Below, piece after piece: positions 8,281 to 16,300 of a stretch of 52,955 nucleotides of DNA. The DNA comes from Candidatus Omnitrophota bacterium (GTDB taxonomy: Bacteria; Omnitrophota; Gorgyraeia; Gygaellales; Profunditerraquicolaceae). The stretch is taken from positions 1-52,955 of the forward strand of contig JAQTQC010000003.1 of assembly GCA_028712505.1 (NCBI GenBank), read 5' to 3'. The first letter of the stretch is position 1. Every line of letters begins with the position of its first letter. The notes below the pieces were generated by a model that was not told where the DNA came from, searched no databases, and saw only the letters and a list, made by a program, of their open reading frames with translations. The position numbers and the translations under genes are program-made.

Positions 8281-9213
8281 CTAGGCCTCCAGCCTTTGCT
8301 TATAACTTGATTCGATTGTTTTGACCAGGTCAACCAATAATTTATTAGTCGGTACGGCAATGCCTAATTCCTGCCCGAGGCGTACGATCACTCCGTTAAT
8401 AAAATCGATCTCGGTGCGTTTATTTTTTAATACATCCTGGAGCATGGAAGAAATGTTGCCGCTGGTTCCTTCGCAAACCGCTTCAACTTTCGCCAAGGGG
8501 TCATCGTAAATGAGTTTAATACGTTTTCTTTTGGCAATCCGGGTAGCTTCGGTCACTGCTTCTCTTAATATCCTTTTGGTACCTTCAAATTCCGTAAGCC
8601 TGCCGTTAGGTAGCCGGGTAATGGCAGTCAGGGCATTGATCCCCGCGTTTATAATCAATTTTGACCAGATTAATCCTTTTATATCCCGGGAGAGTTTGGT
8701 TTGCAGGCCAACCTTGTTGAATATTTCACGTATGCTGCGTATCTCTACTGGTACTTTGCCGTCAATGGTTCCGATAAGGGTTTCTCCTCGTCCGGCGTGG
8801 CGGATCTTTCCTGTTTCAACTAGAGTTGCGCCCTCATTGGTTACCCCGCCGATTACTCTTTCCTCTCCGGTCAGTTCAGAGATGATTTCAATATTTCCTA
8901 CTCCGTTTTGCAGGGTCATGATCTTGGTATTTTGTTGCAAGAGCGGTTTGATCTGCTCAAGTGCCTGTTTAGTATGGAATGATTTTACGCAGATAATTAT
9001 GAGGTCGGCTTTAGCGATATCCTGGATATTGGTTGTAGTTTTTGGTTTTGCCTGCCAGCTACCAGATACTCCCTCTATAGAGATTCCTAGTTCGTGTATT
9101 TTAGCGGCATTTTCCTTATTTTTATCCAATAGCCAAACCTCTTCCCTTGATTTAGATAAAAAAGCGGCAAAAAGACAACCCATTGCTCCCGGACCGACAA
9201 TGACTATTTTCAT
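8281..9213 (-). CDS. panE: 2-dehydropantoate 2-reductase
   Basis: 310 residues. PanE reduces ketopantoate to pantoate with NADPH. The N-terminal Rossmann motif is GPGAMG (7-12). The conserved catalytic lysine region reads WSKLIINAGINALTAI, and the C-terminal half carries the SSMLQD segment followed by EIDFINGVIV. Length is normal. It overlaps recO by 4 bases at its start and works with panB in the same run, converting 2-oxoisovalerate to pantoate. panC and panD are not in the window. Confidence 0.95.
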   Translation of the reverse strand: MKIVIVGPGAMGCLFAAFLSKSREEVWLLDKNKENAAKIHELGISIEGVSGSWQAKPKTTTNIQDIAKADLIIICVKSFHTKQALEQIKPLLQQNTKIMTLQNGVGNIEIISELTGEERVIGGVTNEGATLVETGKIRHAGRGETLIGTIDGKVPVEIRSIREIFNKVGLQTKLSRDIKGLIWSKLIINAGINALTAITRLPNGRLTEFEGTKRILREAVTEATRIAKRKRIKLIYDDPLAKVEAVCEGTSGNISSMLQDVLKNKRTEIDFINGVIVRLGQELGIAVPTNKLLVDLVKTIESSYKQRLEA

Positions 9214-9965
9214 ACAGCCACCTCCAGTTTATTCATCAAGCGTTGGCTTTTTAGTTCTTTGCCCAAGTGGAAACTTAAAAAAGCGTTCAGGATCAGATCC
9301 AATTCTTTTTTTATCTGGGGGTTCATTCCCAGGTTAAGGCTGGCGCCAAATGCGTTTCTTTCGATGTGCAGTACAGTAGCAATTGTTCCGCGAAAGATCG
9401 CTCGGCTGGCCGGGTCTTTCTGCATACAGCGCGGGCAGAGTAATCCGCCTAAAGAGAGGCTAAAACGGGCCTGTCCGTTGATTATATCACCGCAGGAAAC
9501 ACAGGAATCAAAATGCGGTTTAAATCCTGAAAGGCTGAGTATCTTTATTTTAAATATCGTTGCAATCTTAGCTGGGTTATAATTGGTTTCCAGCTCTTTA
9601 AGGCTTTTTAGGGCAAGCTCAAAGATCTCTTCGTTTTTGTCTTCCGGCTGCATCAGGGAATTGATCAGCTCCATCATAAATACTGCCTGGGTAGTTTTTT
9701 CGATACTCGAACGTATCTGGGTAAAATTATCCAATTTATCTGCCTGGGTTACTAGATGTATATTTGAGTGAGTTTTTCTATAGAAGATGATCTCGTTCAG
9801 CGAAAATGGCTCGATGTTTGAGGCGAATTTTCCCGGTTCAGTGCGTATGCCTTTAAGTAACCCGCTGAATTTTCCGAACTCCCTGCTATAGAAATCCGCA
9901 ATTATTGAAGTTTCGCGGATATCCCGTTTATTCAAAACTAGCGCCTCAGCTTTATCTATCGACAT
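9210..9965 (-). CDS. recO: DNA repair protein RecO
   Basis: 251 residues. RecO loads RecA onto SSB-coated DNA with RecF/RecR. The N-terminal OB-fold begins with VLNKRDIRETSIIADFYS, and the C-terminal helical domain carries a zinc finger with CVSC and CPRC pairs. Length is typical. It overlaps ybeY upstream by 14 bases and panE downstream by 4 bases; the ybeY-recO linkage with phoH upstream is a widely conserved arrangement. Confidence 0.95.
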   Translation of the reverse strand: MSIDKAEALVLNKRDIRETSIIADFYSREFGKFSGLLKGIRTEPGKFASNIEPFSLNEIIFYRKTHSNIHLVTQADKLDNFTQIRSSIEKTTQAVFMMELINSLMQPEDKNEEIFELALKSLKELETNYNPAKIATIFKIKILSLSGFKPHFDSCVSCGDIINGQARFSLSLGGLLCPRCMQKDPASRAIFRGTIATVLHIERNAFGASLNLGMNPQIKKELDLILNAFLSFHLGKELKSQRLMNKLEVAV

Positions 9966-10371
9966 ATTCCCTTTCTTTTTTACGCATTAGCCGGGTTTGG
10001 GTAATGGTATGGTCATCAAAGCCCAGTACATGTAATATTCCATGGGCGACATAAAGCAGTAGTTCTTTGGCAGGAGAGGTTTTAAAACTCCGGGAATTAC
10101 TGATCGCGCTTTCAGTGGAAATCGCAATATCCGCCAGGAGCGCTGCAGAGGTCCTGCTGCTTAGGTTGAAGGCGATCACATCAGTAGTCCCGGGGGTATT
10201 TAGAAATCTGGCATTAAGTTTCTTGATCAGCTTATTATCTGTAAAACAGATATTTATATAGCTTGTTCTTTTAACCTTTTCTCCCTTAAGAATCCTATGG
10301 ACCAGGCTTTTTATGCCTGCTTCAGGTATGGGCAGCTTGTTTTGCAGGTTGTTAATGGTTATTCTTACCAT
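9952..10371 (-). CDS. ybeY: Endoribonuclease YbeY (16S rRNA maturation)
   Basis: 139 residues. YbeY is a single-strand-specific metallo-endoribonuclease that matures 16S rRNA 3' ends and takes part in ribosome quality control. The zinc motif HGILHVLGFDDH near the C-terminus supplies the three His ligands, and the preceding TTDVIAFNLS segment is typical. It sits in the conserved order phoH - HD phosphodiesterase - ybeY, with a 36-base gap before it. Confidence 0.95.
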   Translation of the reverse strand: MVRITINNLQNKLPIPEAGIKSLVHRILKGEKVKRTSYINICFTDNKLIKKLNARFLNTPGTTDVIAFNLSSRTSAALLADIAISTESAISNSRSFKTSPAKELLLYVAHGILHVLGFDDHTITQTRLMRKKEREYVDR

Positions 10372-10407
10372 CTTGAAAAGGTTGACTAAAAATGTTTTAA
10401 ATTATTC

Positions 10408-11724
10408 TTAGGAGTAATTTACCCGGCTATGGTATATTCCGCTTAGCATTTTGGTAAAAACGCTGGAGATCCTCTCGATATCTTTTAAGGTGAGTTCGCA
10501 TTCATCGAGCTGGCCGTCGATGAACTTATTGTTTATTATCTTGTGTACTACCTCTTCGATTTTTGCCGGTGTAGGGTCTTTTAAGGTGCGCGTGGCTGCT
10601 TCAACAGAGTCTGCCAGTAGGACAATGGCTGTTTCTTTACTATTTGGTTTTGGGCCGGGATAACGAAATCCCTCCTCCGTTACTTCTTGGTCTTCTTCTT
10701 TGCCTTCCAGGGCGCGGCGGTAGAAATAATAAACCAGACTGTTTCCGTGGTGCTGCTGGATGAAATCCCAAAGCACCGGGCTCAAAGAATATTTTTTAGC
10801 CAGATCTAACCCTTCTTTTATATGGTTCATGATAATCAGTTTACTCATCGTAGGGGAAAGCTCGTCGTGTAAGTTCTTTTTTATCTGTTGGTTTTCAATA
10901 AAATACTCCGGTTTTTGCAGCTTGCCGATATCGTGATAATATGCCCCTACTCTGGCTAAGAGGCCGTTTGCCCCTATGGTAGTGCAGGCTGTGTCTGAGA
11001 GGTTGCCGACAATAAGGCTGTGGTGGTATGTGCCCGGGGCTTCGAGGATCATCCGCTGTAAGAGCGGATGATGGGAGTCTGCCAATTCCAGCAGGCTGAT
11101 ATTAGTTACAGTCTGCAGGAGGTATTCGAATATAGGAAGAATTCCCAGGACAATTATTCCCGAGACCAAGCTGGTTAGCAGGATCATCAAATATCGATGC
11201 GGTTGATTAATCCAAAAATGCTCAAAGAAAATAAGGCTGACTACTTGTACCAAGCCACAGATAAACCCTGCCTGGATGACTATGGTGCGTTTTTGGGTTT
11301 TATTCACCAAGAGGATTGCGCAGGAGCATCCTACCATGAAAATGAACCAGATTTTAAAAGGTTCTGTGCAAAGAGAAGCTAGCGATAAAGATGTTGTTAA
11401 CGAGAGAAAATAAGCCGCCTCAGGAGTACTGAATAATAATACGCTGAGCATAGGTATGATCAGGATGGGCGTAAAATAGAAAGGTAACCCTTCTCTGAGT
11501 AAGGCATGGCCGATAGCAAAAGAAATCAGGAAAAGGAAACTCAAATTAGTAAGGTTAGCGTTTTTCAGCTTTAGGAATTTATTATAAAAGCAAAAATATA
11601 GGATGATCAAGAATAGTGGGATGGCCGGATTCATGTGGATGATCTGGCTAAAGAGGAAAATAAAAACGCATAAGCCTGAAAAAAATAAGTTTTTCTTATT
11701 TAATAGTTTTTTCATAAGCTTCAA
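10408..11724 (-). CDS. Membrane HD-domain phosphodiesterase, PgpH-like, probably c-di-AMP specific
   Basis: 438 residues. The N-terminal ~200 residues hold about six hydrophobic segments, and the C-terminal half is an HD domain: TYHHS (232-236), YYHDIGK (262-268, with the metal-binding H264-D265), QQHHG and LADSVEA. This matches the catalytic half of 7TM-HD proteins such as PgpH, which degrade c-di-AMP. It lacks the ~250-residue extracellular domain that precedes the membrane part in full-length PgpH (about 700 residues). It overlaps phoH by 29 bases. cdaA, the c-di-AMP synthase, is at 46512-47279, which supports the substrate guess. Confidence 0.88.
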   Translation of the reverse strand: MKLMKKLLNKKNLFFSGLCVFIFLFSQIIHMNPAIPLFLIILYFCFYNKFLKLKNANLTNLSFLFLISFAIGHALLREGLPFYFTPILIIPMLSVLLFSTPEAAYFLSLTTSLSLASLCTEPFKIWFIFMVGCSCAILLVNKTQKRTIVIQAGFICGLVQVVSLIFFEHFWINQPHRYLMILLTSLVSGIIVLGILPIFEYLLQTVTNISLLELADSHHPLLQRMILEAPGTYHHSLIVGNLSDTACTTIGANGLLARVGAYYHDIGKLQKPEYFIENQQIKKNLHDELSPTMSKLIIMNHIKEGLDLAKKYSLSPVLWDFIQQHHGNSLVYYFYRRALEGKEEDQEVTEEGFRYPGPKPNSKETAIVLLADSVEAATRTLKDPTPAKIEEVVHKIINNKFIDGQLDECELTLKDIERISSVFTKMLSGIYHSRVNYS

Positions 11725-12646
11725 TTATTCTTTGCACTAGAGCGTGTCTGACTACATCGGAACCGCTGAAATAAATGAATTTTATCCCTTCGATATTTTT
11801 CAGTATATCTTGAGCCTGTAACAGGCCGATGGGTCTGGCATTGGGAAGGTCGCTTTGGGTCATATCTCCTGTGATCACCGCTTTGGAGTCGAAACCCAGG
11901 CGGGTTAAAAACATTTTCATCTGTTCGGCAGTGCAATTTTGCGCTTCATCCAGGATGATAAAAGCGTCATTAAGGGTCCTGCCTCTCATATAGGCAAGCG
12001 GAGCAACTTCGATTATCCCGGTTTCGATATATTTTTCAATACGTTCGGCCTCCATCATATCGTAGAGGGCATCGTAAAGCGGTCTCAGGTATGGAGAAAT
12101 CTTGGCCTGCATATCTCCGGGGAGAAATCCCAGGGATTCCCCTGCTTCAATCGCCGGCCGGGTCAAGATGATTCTGCGCACTTCCTGTTTTTTTAGAGCT
12201 TCCACCGCGCAAGCCATAGCCAGGTAAGTTTTTCCGGTGCCCGCAGGTCCGATGCCGAAAACTATATCGTGTTTTTTTATTGCTTCAACGTATTCATTCT
12301 GACCAGCAGTCTTTGGCCCGATTCGTTTTCCTGCCGAGGATTGTGTGATTCCTGTATCTAATCCTGTAAGTTGCTGTTTTTTTCCGCCTCTTTTGAAATT
12401 AGATATTAAATAAGAAAGATCGTTCTTGCCTACCTCATCGTTTCCCGAACGCAGGCCTTCCAGCAAGTATTCTACCAATTGCCCGGCCTTTTCAATATTA
12501 CCGGCGGTTCCGCTTATTTTAAGGTAATCGCCCCGCAAAGTAAGCTTGACCTTGAGTTCTTTCTCAATGCTTTTGGTATTTGAATCCTGTGCTCCAAAGA
12601 ATCCCTGCGCCTCTTTTTGTGATTCAAACTTTATTATCTTATCCAC
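11696..12646 (-). CDS. ybeZ: PhoH-like ATPase (YbeZ)
   Basis: 316 residues, GTG start overlapping the TAG stop of the LysM gene by one base (TAGTG). An N-terminal KH-like region (about 1-70) is followed by the P-loop ATPase with Walker A GPAGTGKT (123-130), the family segment ILTRPAIEAGESLGFLPGD and Walker B IILDEAQN. PhoH/YbeZ proteins are cytosolic ATPases, probably RNA helicases, that work with YbeY; ybeY is two genes downstream. Confidence 0.95.
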   Translation of the reverse strand: MDKIIKFESQKEAQGFFGAQDSNTKSIEKELKVKLTLRGDYLKISGTAGNIEKAGQLVEYLLEGLRSGNDEVGKNDLSYLISNFKRGGKKQQLTGLDTGITQSSAGKRIGPKTAGQNEYVEAIKKHDIVFGIGPAGTGKTYLAMACAVEALKKQEVRRIILTRPAIEAGESLGFLPGDMQAKISPYLRPLYDALYDMMEAERIEKYIETGIIEVAPLAYMRGRTLNDAFIILDEAQNCTAEQMKMFLTRLGFDSKAVITGDMTQSDLPNARPIGLLQAQDILKNIEGIKFIYFSGSDVVRHALVQRIIEAYEKTIK

Positions 12647-13191
12647 TATTTAAGATTTTCTTTTGTTTCTATCAGTTCTACGGTTTCAGTTTTCAGTTCA
12701 CCGGTTGAAGGTATTCTCAGATTTTGACCGGCATAAAGTTTATCCGGTGAGCGTAAAACATCTTTATTGGCTTCGTAAATCTTCGGCCAGTTTTTAGTGG
12801 TGCCATAGAATTTCTTGGAAATCTTCTGTAAGGTATCATTTTTTTCTACAGTATAGTTTTCGAAATTCTGAACCACTGTATCATCGATTTGAGTTTCCTG
12901 AATCATTACTGGTTCATCCGTGCTGCTGACTATCGGCATGGTAGACGGGCATTTTGCCTGCGTCGGTTTGGTAAAACCCAACTCTACCTCGAAGACCCTG
13001 GTGGTGCGGGTAGTCTTTCTTTCTGCCGGCTCAGAAGGCGCTGAACCCATAATATAACCGCGGTTGCCCGATGTCGAAGAAAGATCTTGGTCGAGTCTGT
13101 CGCGGGTCAGGTTATATGTCCTGGCTACGCATCCCGATAGAGCCAAGGTTGATGTTAATATACAAATTCCGGCTAACTTTATTTTGTTCAT
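12646..13191 (-). CDS. LysM-domain lipoprotein
   Basis: 181 residues. A signal peptide ends in the lipobox LSGC (19-22), predicting a lipid-anchored envelope protein. A low-complexity linker rich in Ser/Thr follows. One LysM domain (about 112-160; YTVEKNDTLQKISKKFYG with KIYEANKDVL and LYAGQNLRIP) binds peptidoglycan glycan strands. It probably tethers the outer membrane or envelope to peptidoglycan. The start is one base after the aspS stop and its end is coupled to phoH. Confidence 0.9.
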   Translation of the reverse strand: MNKIKLAGICILTSTLALSGCVARTYNLTRDRLDQDLSSTSGNRGYIMGSAPSEPAERKTTRTTRVFEVELGFTKPTQAKCPSTMPIVSSTDEPVMIQETQIDDTVVQNFENYTVEKNDTLQKISKKFYGTTKNWPKIYEANKDVLRSPDKLYAGQNLRIPSTGELKTETVELIETKENLK

Positions 13192-13192
13192 T

Positions 13193-14581
13193 TTACTTCC
13201 TCCTCTTGATAGTTATACCTAGTTCGGTTAATTGTTTTTCTCCCACATCTGAAGGTGCGCTGGTCAACGGACAGAAAGCAGCGGAATTCTTCGGGAAAGT
13301 GATAACTTCGCGTATACTGCTTTCTCCGGAAAGGATTGCCAGCAACCTGTCTAAACCAAAAGCAACTCCCCCATGCGGAGGCGCTCCATATTGAAATGCC
13401 TCAAGCAGGAAGCCAAAACGCTTAGCCGCTTCCTCTTCGCTTATCCCGATGATGTCAAAAATCTTTTGCTGTAATTCTCTGCGGTGGATCCTTACTGAGC
13501 CGCTGCCCAATTCCATACCATTCAAGACTAAATCGTATGAGCGGGATTTGACTTTTCCGGGGTCTTTTTCCAGATTTTCCAGATCCTCTGTTGCCGGTGC
13601 GGTAAAGGGGTGATGTTCGCTATCCCAGCGCTTTTCCTCTTCATTATATTTAAAAAGAGGAAAATCTACCACCCAGCAAAAGGCGAAATCGTTTTTTGAC
13701 TCTGGCCTTAAATCTGGTTTGTCTGATTTATATTTTTCCATCGCTTCTTGATAACTTATACGCGGGAAAGGGGTTTTTATATCAATGTTTTTTAGTTCCT
13801 TAAGGATCAATTGCATTAATCCCTCGGTAAGGCTGAAGATATCTTCTTCTTCGATAAAAGACATCTCGATATCCAGCTGGGTAAATTCCGGCTGGCGGTC
13901 GGCGCGCAGGTCTTCATCGCGGAAACATTTGGCAATCTGGTAATATCTTTCTATTCCAGCAACCATCAGTATCTGCTTAAATAATTGCGGAGATTGGGGA
14001 AGGGCAAAGAATTGTCCGGGATTTAGCCGTGAAGGAACTAGGTAATCTCTGGCGCCCTCAGGGGTAGATTTTGTGAGTATCGGAGTTTCGCATTCGATAA
14101 ACTTATTTTCTCCTAAATAAGTCCGGATAACCTTGTACAGGTTGCTCCTTAAGGCCAAATTGTTAAAAACTTTTTTGCGCCGTAAATCCAAGTAACGGTA
14201 TCTAAGGCGCATCTCTTCGGTTATTTCAGTCTCTTCTTCGATTTCGAATGGAGGGTTCAGGCTGGGATTCAATATCTCCAATTCCTTTGCTAGAACCTCG
14301 ATTTCCCCGGTTGCCAATTTTTCATTAATCGTTCCCTTAGGTCGCTTATTTACTATTCCGCTTATTTTAATCACAAATTCGTTTCTTAAATCTTGTGCTA
14401 TTTTGTACGCTTCCCCAGATTCCTTGGGGATGAAAACTATCTGGGTGAAACCGCTACGGTCGCGGATATCGATAAAGATTAATTTTCCGTGGTCTCTTCT
14501 TCGAGCAACCCAGCCGCAGAGGATTACCTGTTTTGCGTTATCTGTTGCGTTGAGTTCTCCACAAGCATGTGTCCTTAGCAT
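13193..14581 (-). CDS. aspS: Aspartate--tRNA ligase lacking the GAD insertion
   Basis: 462 residues against about 590 for bacterial AspRS. The N-terminal OB anticodon domain contains RRRDHGKLIF (27-36). The class II core has CFRDEDLRADRQPEFTQLD (219-237) and motif 3 GGVAFGLDRL (404-413). The chain passes from SDKPDLRP (286-293) to WVVDFPLF (303-310) in about ten residues, exactly where bacterial enzymes carry the ~110-residue GAD domain. His31 in the RRRDHG segment is a residue type linked to non-discriminating AspRS, which also charges tRNA-Asn; that point is inference. It overlaps hisS by 7 bases. Confidence 0.95.
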   Translation of the reverse strand: MLRTHACGELNATDNAKQVILCGWVARRRDHGKLIFIDIRDRSGFTQIVFIPKESGEAYKIAQDLRNEFVIKISGIVNKRPKGTINEKLATGEIEVLAKELEILNPSLNPPFEIEEETEITEEMRLRYRYLDLRRKKVFNNLALRSNLYKVIRTYLGENKFIECETPILTKSTPEGARDYLVPSRLNPGQFFALPQSPQLFKQILMVAGIERYYQIAKCFRDEDLRADRQPEFTQLDIEMSFIEEEDIFSLTEGLMQLILKELKNIDIKTPFPRISYQEAMEKYKSDKPDLRPESKNDFAFCWVVDFPLFKYNEEEKRWDSEHHPFTAPATEDLENLEKDPGKVKSRSYDLVLNGMELGSGSVRIHRRELQQKIFDIIGISEEEAAKRFGFLLEAFQYGAPPHGGVAFGLDRLLAILSGESSIREVITFPKNSAAFCPLTSAPSDVGEKQLTELGITIKRRK

Positions 14582-15813
14582 TTTAGTTCCTTGGTTAAGT
14601 CTTCCAGATTAACTTCTTTTTGGGTACCGTTTGACATATCTTTAAGTGAGATTACATTTTTATTCAGTTCATCTTCGCCTAAGATTAAGACGAACCTTGC
14701 GGATGCGTCATTGGCGGCACGCATCGCTGCTTTTAATGATTTGTTCAAATAATCTGTTTCGCAGGGTATTCCACAGGAACGCAGCTGATTTAATAGCTTT
14801 ATCCCTGCGTTTTTTGCGGTCTCACCCAAGGTGATCAGGTAAACTAGATTGTTGGCAATTTTTCTTTCAGGCATCCCGGATGCCAAAAGCAACCTTTCTA
14901 CTCCAAAGGCAAATCCAATTCCCCCGATATCCGGTCCGCCTAATTCTTTAATCAGGTTATTGTAACGTCCGCCTGCTCCGATAGCGTCCTGACTACCAAG
15001 ATTGGAATGGGTGAATTCGAATACTGTGCGGTTATAATAATCCAGTCCGCGTACCAGTTGGGGTTCTACGTTAAAAGCGATTCCCAGGCTGTTTAGGCCG
15101 TTTTTTACTTCTTCAAAATGGGATGAACAATCCTGACAGAGATGGTTGTCTTTAAGTTCAAGTGTTTTGATTATACTGCGGCATTCCTCGTTTTTGCAAT
15201 CCAATACCCGCAGGATATTATTTTCGAGCCTTAACTGACAATCAGGGCAGAGTTTTTGTTTTTCTTTCTGCAATCCCTGTTTTAAATTCAAACTGAGCGT
15301 CTGTTTGTCTTTAGGGCAGCCCAGGCTATTGATTTTTATTTTATAATCTTTAATAGCGAATCCTTCAAGCAGCCGACTGGCCAGGCTGATTACTTCTACA
15401 TCAAGAATTGCTTCTGTTGAGCCGATTGCCTCGCAGCCGATATGGTGAAATTGACGCAGTCTGCCTTTTTGCGGACGCTCCAGGCGGAACATCGGACCGA
15501 TATAATACAGTTTTATGAATGCGTTGGTTTTATCCAGGTTATTTTCCAGGTAACTACGGCAAATTGATGCAGTTCCTTCCGGTCTCAAGGCGTACAAGTC
15601 TTCCTGGTTATGGATAAGGAACATCTGCTTTTGGACTATTTCAGTGGTAGTTCCGAGCGTACGGTTAAAGAGGGATGCTTCTTCAATTACCGGAGTACGG
15701 ATTTCACGGTAGTTATAGAGTGAGAATATATTGCGTGCTGCTTCTTCAATAGCCTGCCAATGACTAGTTTCATCAGGCAAAACGTCTTTAGTGCCGGGGA
15801 CCCTTTTGAACAT
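14575..15813 (-). CDS. hisS: Histidine--tRNA ligase
   Basis: 412 residues. Class II synthetase with LRPEGTASICRSYLENN (motif 2 region), RLERPQKGRLRQFHHIG, and the HisRS-specific GLDYYNRTVFEF histidine-binding segment. A C-terminal anticodon-binding domain begins near 320. The insertion domain carries three cysteine pairs (CPDC, CKNEEC, CQDC), a zinc-ribbon-like pattern also common in other bacterial HisRS. It lies 13 bases after the HU gene and overlaps aspS by 7; the hisS-aspS pair is widely conserved. Confidence 0.97.
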   Translation of the reverse strand: MFKRVPGTKDVLPDETSHWQAIEEAARNIFSLYNYREIRTPVIEEASLFNRTLGTTTEIVQKQMFLIHNQEDLYALRPEGTASICRSYLENNLDKTNAFIKLYYIGPMFRLERPQKGRLRQFHHIGCEAIGSTEAILDVEVISLASRLLEGFAIKDYKIKINSLGCPKDKQTLSLNLKQGLQKEKQKLCPDCQLRLENNILRVLDCKNEECRSIIKTLELKDNHLCQDCSSHFEEVKNGLNSLGIAFNVEPQLVRGLDYYNRTVFEFTHSNLGSQDAIGAGGRYNNLIKELGGPDIGGIGFAFGVERLLLASGMPERKIANNLVYLITLGETAKNAGIKLLNQLRSCGIPCETDYLNKSLKAAMRAANDASARFVLILGEDELNKNVISLKDMSNGTQKEVNLEDLTKELKC

Positions 15814-15826
15814 GAGTTATATTGGA

Positions 15827-16099
15827 TTATTTAATTTTTTGTTTCATTTCCAAGCCAGCTTTAAAGACCACTACCTTTCTGGGGGGGACAGGAATAACCT
15901 GGTTAGTTCGCGGGTTTCTGCCTGTGCGGCTTTTTCTCTGTTTTATCTTAAAGACGCCGAAGTTGCGTAATTCAATTCGCTCTCCTCTAACCAGGGCGTC
16001 AACAATGCAATCGAATGTCCTTTGTACAACTTCTTTGACATCTATTTGCTTTAAGTTTGTTTCGTCGGATACTTTTAAAACAATGTCTTTCTTGGTCAT
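15827..16099 (-). CDS. HU/IHF-family DNA-binding protein
   Basis: 90 residues. A dimeric histone-like protein that bends and compacts DNA. It shows the helical N-terminal half and the beta-arm consensus KSRTGRNPRTNQVIPVPPRK (55-74). The arm and the RIELRNFGVFKI segment do not separate HU from IHF. AAGGAGG lies 7 bases before the ATG. It is the first gene of the run through hisS and aspS and has its own consensus promoter and a ~145-base structured leader. Confidence 0.95.
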   Translation of the reverse strand: MTKKDIVLKVSDETNLKQIDVKEVVQRTFDCIVDALVRGERIELRNFGVFKIKQRKSRTGRNPRTNQVIPVPPRKVVVFKAGLEMKQKIK

Positions 16100-16143
16100 C
16101 TTCTCTCCTCCTTACCCAGGAAAAGTGCATTGCGTATTCTTTA

Positions 16144-16226
16144 AACACAAATGTTGCCCGTAAAGGCGCATCACACTTGTGTTACTAACGTAAATTAGCC
16201 TAATATCTTATTAGCACTGATGTGCT
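16144..16226 (-). promoter_or_regulatory. Structured 5' leader of the HU gene
   Basis: Inverted repeats in the leader: AACACAA (16144-16150) with TTGTGTT (16177-16183), enclosing a smaller bulged GC stem; AGCAC-TGAT-GTGCT (16213-16226); and TAATA-TCT-TATTA (16201-16213). The first closes about 45 bases upstream of the start codon. This could be a translational control element; no known riboswitch class was recognised. Confidence 0.45.
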
Positions 16227-16251
16227 ATAACCTGGGGTGTATATGCTAAAT

Positions 16252-16280
16252 ATAATAACAACAAAAAGTTACGGTGTCAA
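16252..16280 (-). promoter_or_regulatory. Consensus sigma-70 promoter of the HU-hisS-aspS run
   Basis: On the minus strand, TTGACA (16275-16280), a 17-base spacer and TATTAT (16252-16257) give an almost perfect vegetative promoter. Transcription should begin near 16245, about 145 bases before the HU start. It lies 20 bases after the dnaE stop, so the HU run is transcribed independently of dnaE. Confidence 0.85.
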
Positions 16281-16300
16281 GTAATATGAGTATCCTTCTT

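Noticed and set aside
8510..9337. A 275-codon plus-strand open frame opposite panE and recO
   Set aside because: It is the antisense of two well-supported genes, rich in Ser/Pro/Ile from reverse-complement codon bias, and has no recognisable motif.
15170..15300. Cysteine pairs in hisS as an unusual zinc ribbon
   Set aside because: A similar cysteine pattern is common in the insertion domain of bacterial HisRS, so it is not unusual.
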